Part shown: positions 19,418-28,291 of the stretch, one piece after another | Layout of the letters: every line of letters starts with the position of its first letter | Position numbering within the stretch: position 1 is the first letter of the stretch | Origin: Bacilli bacterium | GTDB taxonomy: Bacteria; Bacillota_I; Bacilli_A; RFN20; CAG-826 | DNA length: 64,000 nt | Assembly (NCBI GenBank): GCA_017470115.1 | Contig: JAFUEZ010000008.1 | Span: 94,484 to 158,483, forward strand | Reading direction: 5' to 3' | Notes under the pieces: model-generated | Seen by the model: the letters and a program-made list of their open reading frames with translations, nothing else | Told to the model about the DNA's origin: nothing | Databases searched by the model: none | Program-made: the position numbers and the translations under genes

Positions 19418-19457
19418 TGTACAAAATGAAAAATAAAAATGTACATTATTCGTACAG
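19418..19457 (-). promoter_or_regulatory. candidate antitoxin operator: three phased GTACA boxes
   Basis: GTACA begins at 19419, 19441 and 19452; the first two sit in TGTACA palindromes. Spacings are 22 and 11 bases, about two and one helical turns, placing the sites on one face of the DNA just upstream of the antitoxin start. Confidence 0.5.
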
Positions 19458-19529
19458 ATTGTGTGAAAATATCTGAATCATTGAATGATCTATAATTTTG
19501 TTGTGGAGATTTAAACATGTATAAAGAAC

Positions 19530-19607
19530 AATTGGCAAGATATCGGTGTTGATCTATTCAAAAAATAGGTATTTAAAGACAATGTTTTTAGGGTGTGAAT
19601 TTAGCAA
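19530..19607 (+). pseudogene. queH 3'-end remnant, copy 2
   Basis: Aligns with queH 12260-12337 from GGTCAAGATATCGGTG to the last codons, with small indels and an in-frame TAA. Differences are again partly synonymous (GGC/GGT, TGC/TGT, AGT/AGC, AAG/AAA), and they are not the same set as in copy 1, so it represents a third queH lineage. More decayed than copy 1. Confidence 0.75.
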
Positions 19608-19640
19608 AAATGAATAAATATTTGCTTTTTTAATAGCATG

Positions 19641-19666
19641 AAAAAGTGATGATGAATACTTTTTTA
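19641..19666 (+). terminator. possible terminator before the S10 leader
   Basis: AAAAAGT (19641-19647) pairs with ACTTTTT (19658-19664). An AT-only stem, so weak. The rest of 19400-19775 holds the operator, the queH remnant and AT-rich sequence with nothing else recognisable. Confidence 0.35.
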
Positions 19667-19775
19667 ACTTTTTGAAAAAAATGATAATTTTATTTTCTCA
19701 ATTGGCAATTTTTAATCATAACTATCGATATTTTTGTTAATTCAAGAAAAAAATCAAAATTTTTCAATTTTAATG

Positions 19776-19805
19776 TTGACTAATTATATATAATTATGGT
19801 TTAAT
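19776..19805 (+). promoter_or_regulatory. promoter of the S10-spc-alpha operon
   Basis: TTGACT (19776-19781) then TTTAAT (19800-19805) at 18 bases with a TGG just before it; TATAAT at 19789-19794 is an alternative -10 lacking a good -35. Position just before the S10 leader supports it. Confidence 0.5.
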
Positions 19806-19809
19806 TTTA

Positions 19810-19927
19810 AGGCTTACGGAAAAGCGTTGATATGCGAGGTTGCTGATACACCCACAAGCGTTGTCATGAAGGTAGTCAGGGAATTCGCATTGAGCCTATA
19901 GCGTAAGGGTAAGAAAGGAGCGAATTC
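19810..19927 (+). promoter_or_regulatory. S10 leader (L4-type autoregulatory mRNA structure)
   Basis: A 118-base leader folds back on itself: CTTACG (19813-19818) pairs with CGTAAG (19902-19907), and AGGCTTA can alternatively pair with TGAGCCT (19891-19897). The inner GAGGTTGCTGATACACCC segment resembles the Firmicutes S10 leader. GAATTCGC (19881-19888) is perfectly complementary to GCGAATTC (19920-19927), enclosing the rpsJ Shine-Dalgarno AAAGGAG, which offers a translational switch. L4 (rplD), the usual repressor, is the third gene. Confidence 0.75.
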
Positions 19928-20239
19928 ATGGCAAAAGTTAAGAAAATTAGGGTTCGTTTACAAGCTTATGATCACAAAGTACTCGATATGAGTGTTTCAA
20001 AGATTTGTAACGCAATCACTAAAACAGGTGCTGGTGTAGTAGGACCTATTCCACTTCCAACGGAAAAACAAGTCTACACAATCTTAAGAGCTGTTCACAA
20101 ATATAAAGATTCCCGTGAACAATTCGAAATCAGAACTCACAAGAGAATTATCGACATTGTTAATCCTAACAGTGATACAATCGATGCCTTAAGAAGACTC
20201 GATCTTCCAAGTGGTGTTGACATCGATATCAAATTATAA
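19928..20239 (+). CDS. rpsJ: 30S ribosomal protein S10
   Basis: Small-subunit head protein that also binds NusB in antitermination. 103 residues, standard length; [15 protein letters not shown] at the start and [20 protein letters not shown] and GVDIDIKL at the end are family hallmarks. First gene of the operon, with AAAGGAG 8 bases before ATG and the S10 leader upstream. rplC follows after 14 bases. Confidence 0.97.
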   Translation: MAKVKKIRVRLQAYDHKVLDMSVSKICNAITKTGAGVVGPIPLPTEKQVYTILRAVHKYKDSREQFEIRTHKRIIDIVNPNSDTIDALRRLDLPSGVDIDIKL

Positions 20240-20253
20240 GGAGGGTAAGGCTA

Positions 20254-20937
20254 ATGAAAGAAATCATCGGTAGAAAAATGGGCATGACTCAAGTCTACGC
20301 AGAAGACGGAACATTATATGCTGTTACAGTTGTTGAAGTCTTACCAAACGTTGTCATCCAAAAGAAAACAGTCGAACATGATGGCTATGAAGCAATTCAA
20401 GTCGGTTATGAAGACATGAAAGAAAGCAGAGCAAACAAATGCGAAAAAGGAATCTTCGCAAAAGCAAACGTTTCTCCAAAACAATTCTTATACGAATTAA
20501 AGGGTGATGAAGTTTACGGATTTGAAGTCGGTCAAGAAATCAAAGCAGACTTATTCCAAGCAGGCGACATCGTTGACGTCATCGGAACAAGTAAAGGTAG
20601 AGGATATGCTGGTGTCATTAAGAGATGGGGTCATCATATCGGACCTAAAGGACATGGTTCAGGTTACCACAGAGGACAAGGTTCATTTGCTAACAATGGT
20701 AGATGCAACAACAGAGTCATTCCTGGTAAGAAAATGTCCGGTCATATGGGAAATCAATCAGCAACAGTTTTAAATCAAATCGTTGTTAAGAGTGATGCAA
20801 ATGCAAATTACATCTTAGTTAGAGGTGGCATCCCAGGACCAAAGAAATCAATCGTTAAAATCAGAAGTGCTGTAAAACCAAGTCTTCAAAAATACACTGT
20901 TAAACCAGTTCAAGACAAGACAGCAGCTGCTGAATAA
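20254..20937 (+). CDS. rplC: 50S ribosomal protein L3
   Basis: Binds 23S rRNA near the peptidyl-transferase centre and nucleates 50S assembly. 227 residues; IGRKMGMTQVYAEDG at the start, GTSKGRGYAGVIKRWGHH and GHGSGYHRGQGS in the central loop, and MGNQSATVLNQIV identify it. The Ala/Lys tail (QDKTAAAE) extends about 10-15 residues beyond many homologues. Good GGAGGG binding site. Confidence 0.97.
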   Translation: MKEIIGRKMGMTQVYAEDGTLYAVTVVEVLPNVVIQKKTVEHDGYEAIQVGYEDMKESRANKCEKGIFAKANVSPKQFLYELKGDEVYGFEVGQEIKADLFQAGDIVDVIGTSKGRGYAGVIKRWGHHIGPKGHGSGYHRGQGSFANNGRCNNRVIPGKKMSGHMGNQSATVLNQIVVKSDANANYILVRGGIPGPKKSIVKIRSAVKPSLQKYTVKPVQDKTAAAE

Positions 20938-20954
20938 CCAGAAGGGAGAAAATT

Positions 20955-21584
20955 ATGGCATCAACAAATGTAAAAGTTAAAGTCTATTCCCAAGATGGTC
21001 AAGAAGTCTCAAGTGTTAACTTAGCTAAATCAGTCTTCGCAGTCGAGCCTAATGAACAAGTTATGTTCGATGCAGTTATGGTTTATCAAGCTAACTCAAG
21101 ACAAGCTACAGCTAAAACAAAGAAGAGATTTGAAGTCTCTGGCGGTGGTAAAAAACCATATAGACAAAAAGGTACTGGTAGAGCAAGAGCTGGTTCTACA
21201 AGATCCCCAATCTGGGTCGGCGGTGGTACAGTATTTGGCCCAACCGGCGAACAAAACTTCAAAATTAAACAAAATAAGAAAGCTCACGCCTTAGCATTAA
21301 AGAGTGCATTAAGCCTAAAACTTCAAAAAGGTTTAATCGTTCTTGATGAATTAAAGGTTTCAGGAAAAACAAAAGAAGTTGTCTCAGTCTTAAAAGCATT
21401 CAAGGCTGACAATCAAAAAGTTTTACTTGTCAGTGACGATGAATTAGTCTTACAAGGCGCAAACATCGTTTCAAACGTTACATTAAGACAAGTCGGAAAC
21501 ATTTCAGTTTATGACTTACTTAATAATGAAGTCGTCATTCTCACAAAAGAAGACGTCAAGAAAATTGAGGAGGAACTCGCATAA
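20955..21584 (+). CDS. rplD: 50S ribosomal protein L4
   Basis: Lines the exit tunnel and, in bacteria with an S10 leader, represses its own operon. 209 residues; the tunnel loop reads KKPYRQKGTGRARAGSTRSP near 65-85, followed by GGGTVFGP. The last base of its TAA is the first base of the rplW ATG (TAATG), so translation is coupled. The S10 leader structure upstream of rpsJ is its likely regulatory target. Confidence 0.97.
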   Translation: MASTNVKVKVYSQDGQEVSSVNLAKSVFAVEPNEQVMFDAVMVYQANSRQATAKTKKRFEVSGGGKKPYRQKGTGRARAGSTRSPIWVGGGTVFGPTGEQNFKIKQNKKAHALALKSALSLKLQKGLIVLDELKVSGKTKEVVSVLKAFKADNQKVLLVSDDELVLQGANIVSNVTLRQVGNISVYDLLNNEVVILTKEDVKKIEEELA

Positions 21585-21925
21585 TGCCACGTAAGAAGAA
21601 AGAAGAAGTCGTTGTCGCTCCAGTTAGTAAAGCAACAATCCATGACTTCGAAGTCATTGTCGAACCACTCATTACTGAAAAGAGCATGACAGTTAATCAA
21701 GAAAATGGTCAATACACATTCAAAGTTAAAAAGAATGCTAATAAAGTAGAAATTAGAAACGCCATTGAAAGAATTTATAACGTTACAGTTACAGGCGTTC
21801 AAACAGTTAATGTTCCAGCTAAAAACACAACAAGAGGAACAAGATTCCATGGAACAATTAGCGGTTTCAAAAAGGCTATCGTTACTTTAAAAGAGGGCGA
21901 TGTAATCAATCTCTACGCTGAATAG
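21584..21925 (+). CDS. rplW: 50S ribosomal protein L23
   Basis: Exit-tunnel rim protein that docks SRP and trigger factor. 113 residues, about 15-20 longer than usual because of an N-terminal Lys/Val tail (MPRKKKEEVVVAPVSKA). The core begins near DFEVIVEPLITEKSM and contains YTFKVKKNANKVEIRNAIE. ATG overlaps the rplD stop. Several other proteins of this operon carry comparable charged extensions. Confidence 0.95.
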   Translation: MPRKKKEEVVVAPVSKATIHDFEVIVEPLITEKSMTVNQENGQYTFKVKKNANKVEIRNAIERIYNVTVTGVQTVNVPAKNTTRGTRFHGTISGFKKAIVTLKEGDVINLYAE

Positions 21926-21954
21926 TCTTATCAACTTATATATAGGAGAAAAAT

Positions 21955-22788
21955 ATGTCAGTAAAAAATTATAAACCATATACTCCTTCAAGACGTGCAA
22001 TGGTCACGTTAAGTTATGAAGAAGTAACTAAATCTACTCCTGAAAAAAGTTTATGTGTCACCCTTAAGAAATCAGGTGGCAGAAATCAACAAGGTGTTAT
22101 CACAACTCGTCACATTGGCGGTGGTAATAAGAAAAAGTACAGAATCATCGATTTCAAAAGGAATAAAGATGGAGTAGTCGGAAAGGTTCAAGCAATTGAA
22201 TACGATCCAAACAGAAACGCATTTATCGCACTTATCGCTTATCTTGATGGTGAAAAACGTTACATCATTCAACCTAAGGGATTAAAAGTTGGTGATAAAA
22301 TCGTATCCGGTGATGAAACAGAAATCAGAACTGGTAACGCATTACTCTTAAAGAACATTCCAGAAGGTACCTTAGTTCACAACGTTGAACTTATGCCTAA
22401 AAAAGGTGGCCAACTCTGTAGATCAGCAGGTTGCTCCGCACAAATCTTAGGTAAAGAAGGAAAATATGTCATCGTTAGATTACAATCTGGCGAAACAAGA
22501 AAAATCTTAGGTGAATGTAAAGCTACAATCGGTGTTGTCGGTAATGAAGATTACAACCTTGTAAACTTTGGTAAAGCAGGTAAGACAAGATGGTTAGGAA
22601 CACGTCCAACCGTTAGAGGTAGCGCAATGAACCCACCAGATCACCCACACGGTGGTGGTGAAGGTAAATGTCCTGTCGGTAGAGATGCTCCACGTACTCC
22701 ATGGGGTAAGAGAGCACTTGGTGTCAAGACAAGAAAACAAAAGAAAGCATCTTCTAAATTAATTATTAGAAGAGCTGGTAGTAAATAG
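21955..22788 (+). CDS. rplB: 50S ribosomal protein L2
   Basis: Essential for subunit association and the peptidyl-transferase centre. 277 residues, standard. Signature elements: [11 protein letters not shown] at the N-terminus, [28 protein letters not shown], and the conserved C-terminal [17 protein letters not shown] containing the functionally important His. AGGAG lies 8 bases before ATG. Confidence 0.98.
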   Translation: MSVKNYKPYTPSRRAMVTLSYEEVTKSTPEKSLCVTLKKSGGRNQQGVITTRHIGGGNKKKYRIIDFKRNKDGVVGKVQAIEYDPNRNAFIALIAYLDGEKRYIIQPKGLKVGDKIVSGDETEIRTGNALLLKNIPEGTLVHNVELMPKKGGQLCRSAGCSAQILGKEGKYVIVRLQSGETRKILGECKATIGVVGNEDYNLVNFGKAGKTRWLGTRPTVRGSAMNPPDHPHGGGEGKCPVGRDAPRTPWGKRALGVKTRKQKKASSKLIIRRAGSK

Positions 22789-22807
22789 AGAAAGGAGGAG
22801 ATGAAAA

Positions 22808-23116
22808 ATGGCACGTAGTTTGAAAAAAGGACCATTTGTAGATGAAAGCTTAATGAAGAAAGTTCAAGCTTTAAATGAAGCAAATAAAAAAGCCGTCATT
22901 AAAACATGGTCAAGAAGAAGTACAATTTTCCCAGATTTCGTTGAACACACCTTCGCTGTTTATAACGGACACACATTCATTACAGTTTACGTTACAGAAG
23001 ATATGGTCGGTCATAAGTTAGGTGAATTCGCACCAACAAGAACTTATAAAGGTCACTTCGGAAATAACGCAGAAGATAAGGCAGCCGCTATGAAGGCAGC
23101 TGGTATCAAGAAATAG
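22808..23116 (+). CDS. rpsS: 30S ribosomal protein S19
   Basis: Head protein contacting S13 and tRNA. 102 residues; [38 protein letters not shown] and [16 protein letters not shown] are diagnostic. Strong AAAGGAGG binding site. Ends with an Ala/Lys-rich tail slightly longer than in most homologues. Confidence 0.97.
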   Translation: MARSLKKGPFVDESLMKKVQALNEANKKAVIKTWSRRSTIFPDFVEHTFAVYNGHTFITVYVTEDMVGHKLGEFAPTRTYKGHFGNNAEDKAAAMKAAGIKK

Positions 23117-23126
23117 GAGGTAGGTT

Positions 23127-23699
23127 ATGGCAGATACAGAAAAGAAAGTAGTTGCTGAAGCAGAAGAAAAGAAAGCTCCTGCTAAAAAGGCCGCTCCTAA
23201 GAAAACAACAGCTAAAAAGGCAGTTAAAAAAGAAGAAGCTCCAGTAGCAGAAGAAAAAGAAGCTCCAAAAGCTAAGAAAGCTCCTGCAAAGAAAGCTTCA
23301 GAAAAGAAAGCTGCTCCAAAAGCTGCTAAAAAAGAAGAAAAGAAACCTGCAAAACCAGCAGTTACAGAAGCAAAAGCAAGCGCAAGAAGCGTTAAAGTCA
23401 CTCCAAGAAAAGCAAGACTCGTTATTGATCTTGTTAGAGGAAAAAGAGTCGTCGAAGCACTTGAAATTCTTGCTTTCTTAAACAAAACTGGTGCAACAGA
23501 TGTCGCAAAACTTATCAAATCAGCCGCAGCTAATGCAACAAATAACTTCGGTATGGATGAAGATAAATTATACGTCGCTTCTATCTGGGCTAACGATAGC
23601 ATCAAAATGAGAAGATATCTTCCAAGAGCTAAAGGTAGCGCTAGTGGATTAGTTAAAAGATTCAGCAACCTCTATGTTGTTGTTAAAGAAAGAAACTAG
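23127..23699 (+). CDS. rplV: 50S ribosomal protein L22 with a long Lys/Ala N-terminal tail
   Basis: L22 lines the exit tunnel beside L4. The L22 fold starts only near residue 82 (ASARSVKVTPRKARLVIDLV) and is about 110 residues, standard from there. The preceding 80 residues are a low-complexity Lys/Ala/Glu/Pro tail with repeated PAKKA- and KKEE-type units, reminiscent of histone H1 tails. GGAGG before ATG 23127 and continuous frame show the tail is translated. Its role is unknown; RNA binding or assembly are possible. Confidence 0.95.
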   Translation: MADTEKKVVAEAEEKKAPAKKAAPKKTTAKKAVKKEEAPVAEEKEAPKAKKAPAKKASEKKAAPKAAKKEEKKPAKPAVTEAKASARSVKVTPRKARLVIDLVRGKRVVEALEILAFLNKTGATDVAKLIKSAAANATNNFGMDEDKLYVASIWANDSIKMRRYLPRAKGSASGLVKRFSNLYVVVKERN

Positions 23700-23712
23700 G
23701 AGAGAGTGAATT

Positions 23713-24423
23713 ATGGGTCAAAAAGTTAATCCAGTAGGTATGAGAATTGGTCTCAACAAGAATTGGAATTCAAGATGGTATGCTGATAAAAAAGAATTCC
23801 CTAAATATCTTGCTGATGATCTCAAAATCAGAAACTATATAGAAGAAAGATACGGAAAAGATGCTCAATTATCACATATTGAGATCGAAAGAAAAAAGAA
23901 CGATAAAGGTATATTTGTTAGATTAATTATCTTTGCAGCACGTCCAAGTATCATCATCGGTGCTAAAGGTGCTACAGTTAACGCTTTACAAGCTACCTTA
24001 GCTAAAATGTTCGATTGCACAGTCAAGATTGACATTGTTGAAGTTAAACAACCATATCTTGATGCTCGTATTGTTGCTGATGTAATTTGTCAACAACTCG
24101 AAGCACGTGCAAGCTTCAGAATCGTTCAAAAGAGAGCCATCTCACAAGTTCGTAAATCAGGTGCTCAAGGATGTAAAACTGCCGTTTCAGGTAGACTTGC
24201 AGGTGCTGATATCGCACGTACAGAAGGCTATAAAGAAGGAACAATGGCTATTAATACACTTCATAGCGACATCGATTTCGCTACAAGAGAAGCTATGACA
24301 ACTTATGGTAAATTAGGTGTCAAAGTTTGGATCTCAAGAGGTGTTAAAGATTTCTCAACAAGATCAGACGTTGTTGAAATTCCAAACAACAGACCAAATA
24401 ACGTTAAAAAGAAAGGAGAGTAG
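23713..24423 (+). CDS. rpsC: 30S ribosomal protein S3
   Basis: Forms the mRNA entry pore with S4 and S5. 236 residues with an N-terminal [19 protein letters not shown], a KH domain with [17 protein letters not shown] near 75-95, and the C-terminal domain with [18 protein letters not shown] and [22 protein letters not shown] binding site; ends 2 bases before rplP. Confidence 0.97.
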   Translation: MGQKVNPVGMRIGLNKNWNSRWYADKKEFPKYLADDLKIRNYIEERYGKDAQLSHIEIERKKNDKGIFVRLIIFAARPSIIIGAKGATVNALQATLAKMFDCTVKIDIVEVKQPYLDARIVADVICQQLEARASFRIVQKRAISQVRKSGAQGCKTAVSGRLAGADIARTEGYKEGTMAINTLHSDIDFATREAMTTYGKLGVKVWISRGVKDFSTRSDVVEIPNNRPNNVKKKGE

Positions 24424-24425
24424 TT

Positions 24426-24836
24426 ATGTTACAACCTAAAAGAGTTAAATACAGACGTCCTCATATTATAAGATATGAAGGCCTCTCAAAAGCTGGTAAC
24501 GAACTTGCCTTTGGCGAATATGGTCTCCAAGCCGTTACTGGAAATTGGGTCACAGATAGACAAATCGAAGCCGTCCGTGTTGTCTTATCAAGATACACAA
24601 AACGTGAAGGTAAAATTTATATTAGAATCTTCCCTCACTTAGCAAAAACTAAAAAACCAGCCGAAGTCCGTATGGGTTCCGGTAAAGGTTCACCAGAATA
24701 CTGGGTCGCAGTCGTTAAAAAGAACAGAGTCATGTTTGAAATTGGTGGAGTTCCTGAAGAAGTTGCTATGCACGCTTTACATCAAGCAAGCTACAAACTT
24801 CCACTCCAAACCAGAATTATTAAAAAAGGAGAGTAA
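24426..24836 (+). CDS. rplP: 50S ribosomal protein L16
   Basis: Located near the A-site tRNA elbow and needed for late 50S assembly. 136 residues; [54 protein letters not shown] and [19 protein letters not shown] are typical. Follows rpsC after 2 bases and uses the GGAGAG inside the rpsC end as its binding site. Confidence 0.97.
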   Translation: MLQPKRVKYRRPHIIRYEGLSKAGNELAFGEYGLQAVTGNWVTDRQIEAVRVVLSRYTKREGKIYIRIFPHLAKTKKPAEVRMGSGKGSPEYWVAVVKKNRVMFEIGGVPEEVAMHALHQASYKLPLQTRIIKKGE

Positions 24837-24843
24837 ATAGTTT

Positions 24844-25053
24844 ATGAAAATTAAAGAAGTAAGAGACTTATCTACTGAAGAATTAAATGCTCGTGTTTAC
24901 TCTTTAAAAGAAGAGTTATATAACCTCAGAAGAAAAAAGGCTGTTGGTCAACTCGAAAACATGATGGAAATCAAAAGAGTTCGTAAAGATATCGCTAAAG
25001 TCTTAACAGTCTTAAGAGAAAGAGAACTCGGATTAGTCGAGGAAGGTAAATAA
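24844..25053 (+). CDS. rpmC: 50S ribosomal protein L29
   Basis: Two-helix protein beside L23 at the tunnel exit. 69 residues; KIKEVRDLSTEELNARVYSL and KKAVGQLENMMEIKRVRKDI match the family. GGAG in the rplP end serves as binding site. rpsQ follows after 2 bases. Confidence 0.96.
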   Translation: MKIKEVRDLSTEELNARVYSLKEELYNLRRKKAVGQLENMMEIKRVRKDIAKVLTVLRERELGLVEEGK

Positions 25054-25055
25054 TT

Positions 25056-25373
25056 ATGGCAACAAAAAGAAAAATTACCGGAACAGTCATCTCCAACAAA
25101 AATGATAAAACCATTGCTGTTGAAGTTAGTGGATATAGAAAACATCCAAAGTATAAGAAAAGAGTTCAATTCAGACATAGATACTATGCTCATGATGAAG
25201 CAAATGTTGCTCAAGTCGGTGATGTAGTTACTATCGAAGAATCAAGACCATTAAGCGCATTAAAGAGATTCGTTCTTGTCTCAGTTGATAAGAAAGCTCT
25301 TGAAACTGTTGAAGTTAGTGATGGTGAAGAAGTCGCTGAAGTCTTACATGAAGAGAAGAAGGAGGAAGAATAG
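25056..25373 (+). CDS. rpsQ: 30S ribosomal protein S17 with acidic C-terminal tail
   Basis: Primary 16S rRNA binder. The S17 core is residues 1-83 ([58 protein letters not shown]). About 22 further residues form an acidic tail ([18 protein letters not shown]) not present in typical S17. The AAGGAGG that serves the next gene, rplN, lies within the tail codons. Confidence 0.95.
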   Translation: MATKRKITGTVISNKNDKTIAVEVSGYRKHPKYKKRVQFRHRYYAHDEANVAQVGDVVTIEESRPLSALKRFVLVSVDKKALETVEVSDGEEVAEVLHEEKKEEE

Positions 25374-25375
25374 TT

Positions 25376-25750
25376 ATGGTACAAACAGAAACTAATCTCG
25401 TCGTTGCTGATAATAGCGGTGCTCGTATTGTAAGAATCTTCAAAATCTATGGTGGAACACATAGAAAAACAGCAACAGTTGGTGATGTCGTTCAATGCGC
25501 AGTTAAAGTTGCTATTCCAAATGGCAAAGTTAAAAAGAGTGACATCGTCAAAGCAGTCATCGTAAGAACTGCTTACCCAATTCAAAGAAAAGATGGTTCA
25601 ACAATCAAATTTGATGATAACGCATGCGTTATTATTAATGAAGATAAGACACCAGTTGGTACCCGTGTCTTTGGACCAGTCGCAAGAGAATTAAGAGAAA
25701 AAGGTGAAGGATTCATGAAAATTGTTTCCTTAGCACCAGAAGTCTTATAA
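25376..25750 (+). CDS. rplN: 50S ribosomal protein L14
   Basis: Subunit-interface protein and target of silencing factor RsfS. 124 residues, standard; [53 protein letters not shown] and [29 protein letters not shown] end (with GE inserted) identify it. Starts 2 bases after rpsQ. Confidence 0.97.
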   Translation: MVQTETNLVVADNSGARIVRIFKIYGGTHRKTATVGDVVQCAVKVAIPNGKVKKSDIVKAVIVRTAYPIQRKDGSTIKFDDNACVIINEDKTPVGTRVFGPVARELREKGEGFMKIVSLAPEVL

Positions 25751-25764
25751 GGAGGTAATAAGCT

Positions 25765-26088
25765 ATGAAACTTAAAACAGGTGATAAAGTTATTGTTATC
25801 TCCGGAAAAGATAAGGGAAAAGTTGGTACAATCCAAAAAGTTTTCCCAAAAGAAAATAAAGTTATTGTTGATGGCGTAAACACTGTTAAAAAACACGTCA
25901 AACCAACACAAGCTAATCCAGATGGATCAATCCAAGAATTATTTGCTCCTCTCGATGCTTCAAATGTCGCTTACTACGATGAAAAGAGCAAAAAGGCAAG
26001 CAGATTAGGATATAAAGTTAGCGTTGGTAAAGATGGCAAAAAGACAAAAGTCAGAGTCGTCAAGAAAACTAATAAAGAAATTAAATAG
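25765..26088 (+). CDS. rplX: 50S ribosomal protein L24
   Basis: Assembly initiator at the tunnel exit with a KOW domain. 107 residues: [20 protein letters not shown] at the N-terminus is the KOW motif; [20 protein letters not shown] and a basic C-terminus follow. GGAGGT 10 bases before ATG. Standard length. Confidence 0.96.
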   Translation: MKLKTGDKVIVISGKDKGKVGTIQKVFPKENKVIVDGVNTVKKHVKPTQANPDGSIQELFAPLDASNVAYYDEKSKKASRLGYKVSVGKDGKKTKVRVVKKTNKEIK

Positions 26089-26097
26089 GAGATTGAT

Positions 26098-26715
26098 ATG
26101 GCAGAAACAAAGAAAACTACAGCTACAGCAAAACCAAAAGCTGCAACTTCTAACGGACATAAAGCTCCTCAAAGAACAACAAGATTACAAGTCAAGTTTA
26201 ATGAAGAAATCAAACCTGCACTTATGAAGCAATTCGAATATAAGTCAGTTATGGAAGTTCCTCAATTAAGCAAGATTGTTGTTAACATTGGTGTTGGTGA
26301 TGCAACTCAAGATAAAAAGCGCCTTGAAGAAGCTGTTGAAGAATTAGCTCTCATCACAGGTCAAAAGCCAATCATCACAAAGGCTAAAAAGAGTATTGCT
26401 ACATTCAAATTAAGAGAAGGTGAAGCAATTGGAACAAAGGTTGATTTAAGAGGTATCAGAATGTATGAATTCTTCGATAAACTCGTTACAATCGCTCTTC
26501 CAAGAGTTAGAGACTTCAGAGGTGTTAGCAAGAACTCATTCGATGGCAAGGGAAATTATACTTTAGGTATTAAAGAACAATTAATCTTCCCTGAAATCGA
26601 TTACGATAAAGTCCAAAAGATCAGAGGTATGGACATTGTCGTCGTTACAACTGCAAAAACAGATGAAGAAGCATACGCTTTACTCAAAGCACTTGGTATG
26701 CCATTCAATAAATAG
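26098..26715 (+). CDS. rplE: 50S ribosomal protein L5 with N-terminal tail
   Basis: Binds 5S rRNA in the central protuberance. The L5 core begins near residue 30 ([19 protein letters not shown]), with [39 protein letters not shown] and [19 protein letters not shown] following. About 28 residues of Thr/Lys/Ala-rich extension precede it, absent from typical L5 of about 179 residues. GGAGA binding site at proper spacing supports this start. Confidence 0.96.
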   Translation: MAETKKTTATAKPKAATSNGHKAPQRTTRLQVKFNEEIKPALMKQFEYKSVMEVPQLSKIVVNIGVGDATQDKKRLEEAVEELALITGQKPIITKAKKSIATFKLREGEAIGTKVDLRGIRMYEFFDKLVTIALPRVRDFRGVSKNSFDGKGNYTLGIKEQLIFPEIDYDKVQKIRGMDIVVVTTAKTDEEAYALLKALGMPFNK

Positions 26716-26726
26716 TGAGGTAAGTT

Positions 26727-26912
26727 ATGGCTAAAACAAGTTTAAAGGTTAAACAATCAAGACCACAAAAATTTAAAGTCAGAGAATATACACGTTGTTC
26801 AAGATGTGGAAGACCTCACTCAGTCTATTCAAAATTCGGACTTTGCAGAGTCTGTATCAGAGAACTCGCTTATAAGGGCGAAATTCCTGGTATGAAGAAA
26901 TCTTCATGGTAA
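26727..26912 (+). CDS. rpsZ: 30S ribosomal protein S14, zinc-binding form
   Basis: 61-residue type Z S14 with two CXXC pairs, CSRCGRPH and CRVC, binding zinc in the 30S head. [20 protein letters not shown] precedes and [13 protein letters not shown] ends the protein, as in Bacilli. GAGG binding site. Being the zinc form, it depends on zinc availability. Confidence 0.97.
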   Translation: MAKTSLKVKQSRPQKFKVREYTRCSRCGRPHSVYSKFGLCRVCIRELAYKGEIPGMKKSSW

Positions 26913-26931
26913 TTAGGGAGGTAAAATTAAT

Positions 26932-27330
26932 ATGCATCAAGATCCAATTGCTGATATGTTAACAAGAATTAGAAACGCTAATGCTTTAAAACATGAAAAA
27001 GTTTCTATGCCTTCCAGCAAAATGAAGGTTAATATCGCTAGTATTCTTCTTGAAGAAGGTTATGTTACTTCTTTTAAAGAATCAAAAGATAAAGACGGTC
27101 ACAAGAAACTTGAAATCGTCTTAAAATATGGTCCTAGTGGCGAAAAAGTCATTTCAGGATTAAAGAGAATTTCAAAACCTGGCTTACGTGTTACAGCTGA
27201 TGCTAAGCACATTCCAAGCGTCTTAAAGGGTTTAGGAATTGCTATCATTTCAACATCAAAAGGACTTTTAACAGACAAAGCTTGTAAAGCTCAAAATGTC
27301 GGCGGCGAAGTCATTTGCTATGTTTGGTAA
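26932..27330 (+). CDS. rpsH: 30S ribosomal protein S8
   Basis: Central 16S rRNA binder and, in some bacteria, repressor of the spc operon. 132 residues; [21 protein letters not shown] at the start, [12 protein letters not shown], and the end [17 protein letters not shown] with [15 protein letters not shown] binding site 11 bases upstream. Confidence 0.97.
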   Translation: MHQDPIADMLTRIRNANALKHEKVSMPSSKMKVNIASILLEEGYVTSFKESKDKDGHKKLEIVLKYGPSGEKVISGLKRISKPGLRVTADAKHIPSVLKGLGIAIISTSKGLLTDKACKAQNVGGEVICYVW

Positions 27331-27345
27331 TTAGGAGGATAGTTT

Positions 27346-27909
27346 ATGTCACGTATTGGTAATAAAGTCATTCCTATTCCAGCAGGATTAAATGTTGAAA
27401 TCGGTGAAAATTATATTGATATTAAGGGTAAAGTTGGTGAAGATAAGGTCGAATTCGATCCATCAATCATCTCACTTGAACTTAAAGATGGTGTCTTAAC
27501 CGTTAAAAGAGCTAACGACTTAAAGAAATCAAAAGCAATGCATGGAACAACAAGAGCTTTAATTGCTAACGCTGTTAAAGGATGTTCCGAAGGCTTCAAA
27601 AAGAACTTACAAGTCATTGGTATCGGTTATAGAGCAGAAAATAGAGGAGAAGATTTAATCTTACACCTTGGTTATTCTCACCCAATCACCATCAAACCTC
27701 TTCCAGGAGTTAAAATTGTCGCTACTGAATCAAAGAACAAGAACGTCAATGCTTATATTGAAGTTTCTGGTTCTGACAAATTCAAAGTTGGCCAAGTTGC
27801 CGCTTTAATTAGAGAACAACGTAGGCCTGAACCTTATAAAGGAAAAGGCGTTAGATATGCTGATGAAGTTGTCTTACGTAAAGAAGGTAAACGTGCAGGT
27901 AAGAAGTAG
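27346..27909 (+). CDS. rplF: 50S ribosomal protein L6
   Basis: Sits near the sarcin-ricin loop. 187 residues; SRIGNKVIPIPAGLNVEIG, GTTRALIANAVKGCSEGF, LQVIGIGYRAENRGEDLILH and the C-terminal RRPEPYKGKGVRYADEVV are diagnostic. AGGAGG binding site; standard length. Confidence 0.97.
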   Translation: MSRIGNKVIPIPAGLNVEIGENYIDIKGKVGEDKVEFDPSIISLELKDGVLTVKRANDLKKSKAMHGTTRALIANAVKGCSEGFKKNLQVIGIGYRAENRGEDLILHLGYSHPITIKPLPGVKIVATESKNKNVNAYIEVSGSDKFKVGQVAALIREQRRPEPYKGKGVRYADEVVLRKEGKRAGKK

Positions 27910-27924
27910 GAGGCTGAGTAGATT

Positions 27925-28281
27925 ATGATTAAAAGAATCGATAGAAACGATGTAAGAACTAGAAAACACTTAAGAGTTCGTAAAAAAATTAGCGGAACAG
28001 CTTCTTGCCCAAGACTTTGTGTCTATAGATCAAACAAGAACATTGAAGTTCAAGTTATTGATGATGTTAAAGGCGCAACACTTGTCTCAAGTTCATCCGA
28101 ACAATTAAAGATTAAAAACGGAAACAACATCGAGGGTGCAAAACTTGTCGGTGCTGATATCGCTAAAAAATGTTTAGCAGCTGGAATTGAAACAGTCGTT
28201 TATGATAGAGGCGGCTATGTCTATCATGGTCGTGTCAAAGCACTCGCTGAAGCAGCACGTGAAGGCGGATTAAAGTTCTAA
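27925..28281 (+). CDS. rplR: 50S ribosomal protein L18
   Basis: 5S rRNA binder. 118 residues; basic N-terminus [20 protein letters not shown], then [20 protein letters not shown] and [20 protein letters not shown] with REGGLKF at the end. AGGAGGC binding site with 16-base spacing, slightly long; GAGTAG is nearer. Confidence 0.97.
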   Translation: MIKRIDRNDVRTRKHLRVRKKISGTASCPRLCVYRSNKNIEVQVIDDVKGATLVSSSSEQLKIKNGNNIEGAKLVGADIAKKCLAAGIETVVYDRGGYVYHGRVKALAEAAREGGLKF

Positions 28282-28291
28282 GGAGATATTT

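Noticed and set aside
23018..23668. Long minus-strand open frame opposite rplV
   Set aside because: It is a shadow of the Lys/Ala-rich L22 tail, whose repetitive codons leave the complement open; no binding site or homology.
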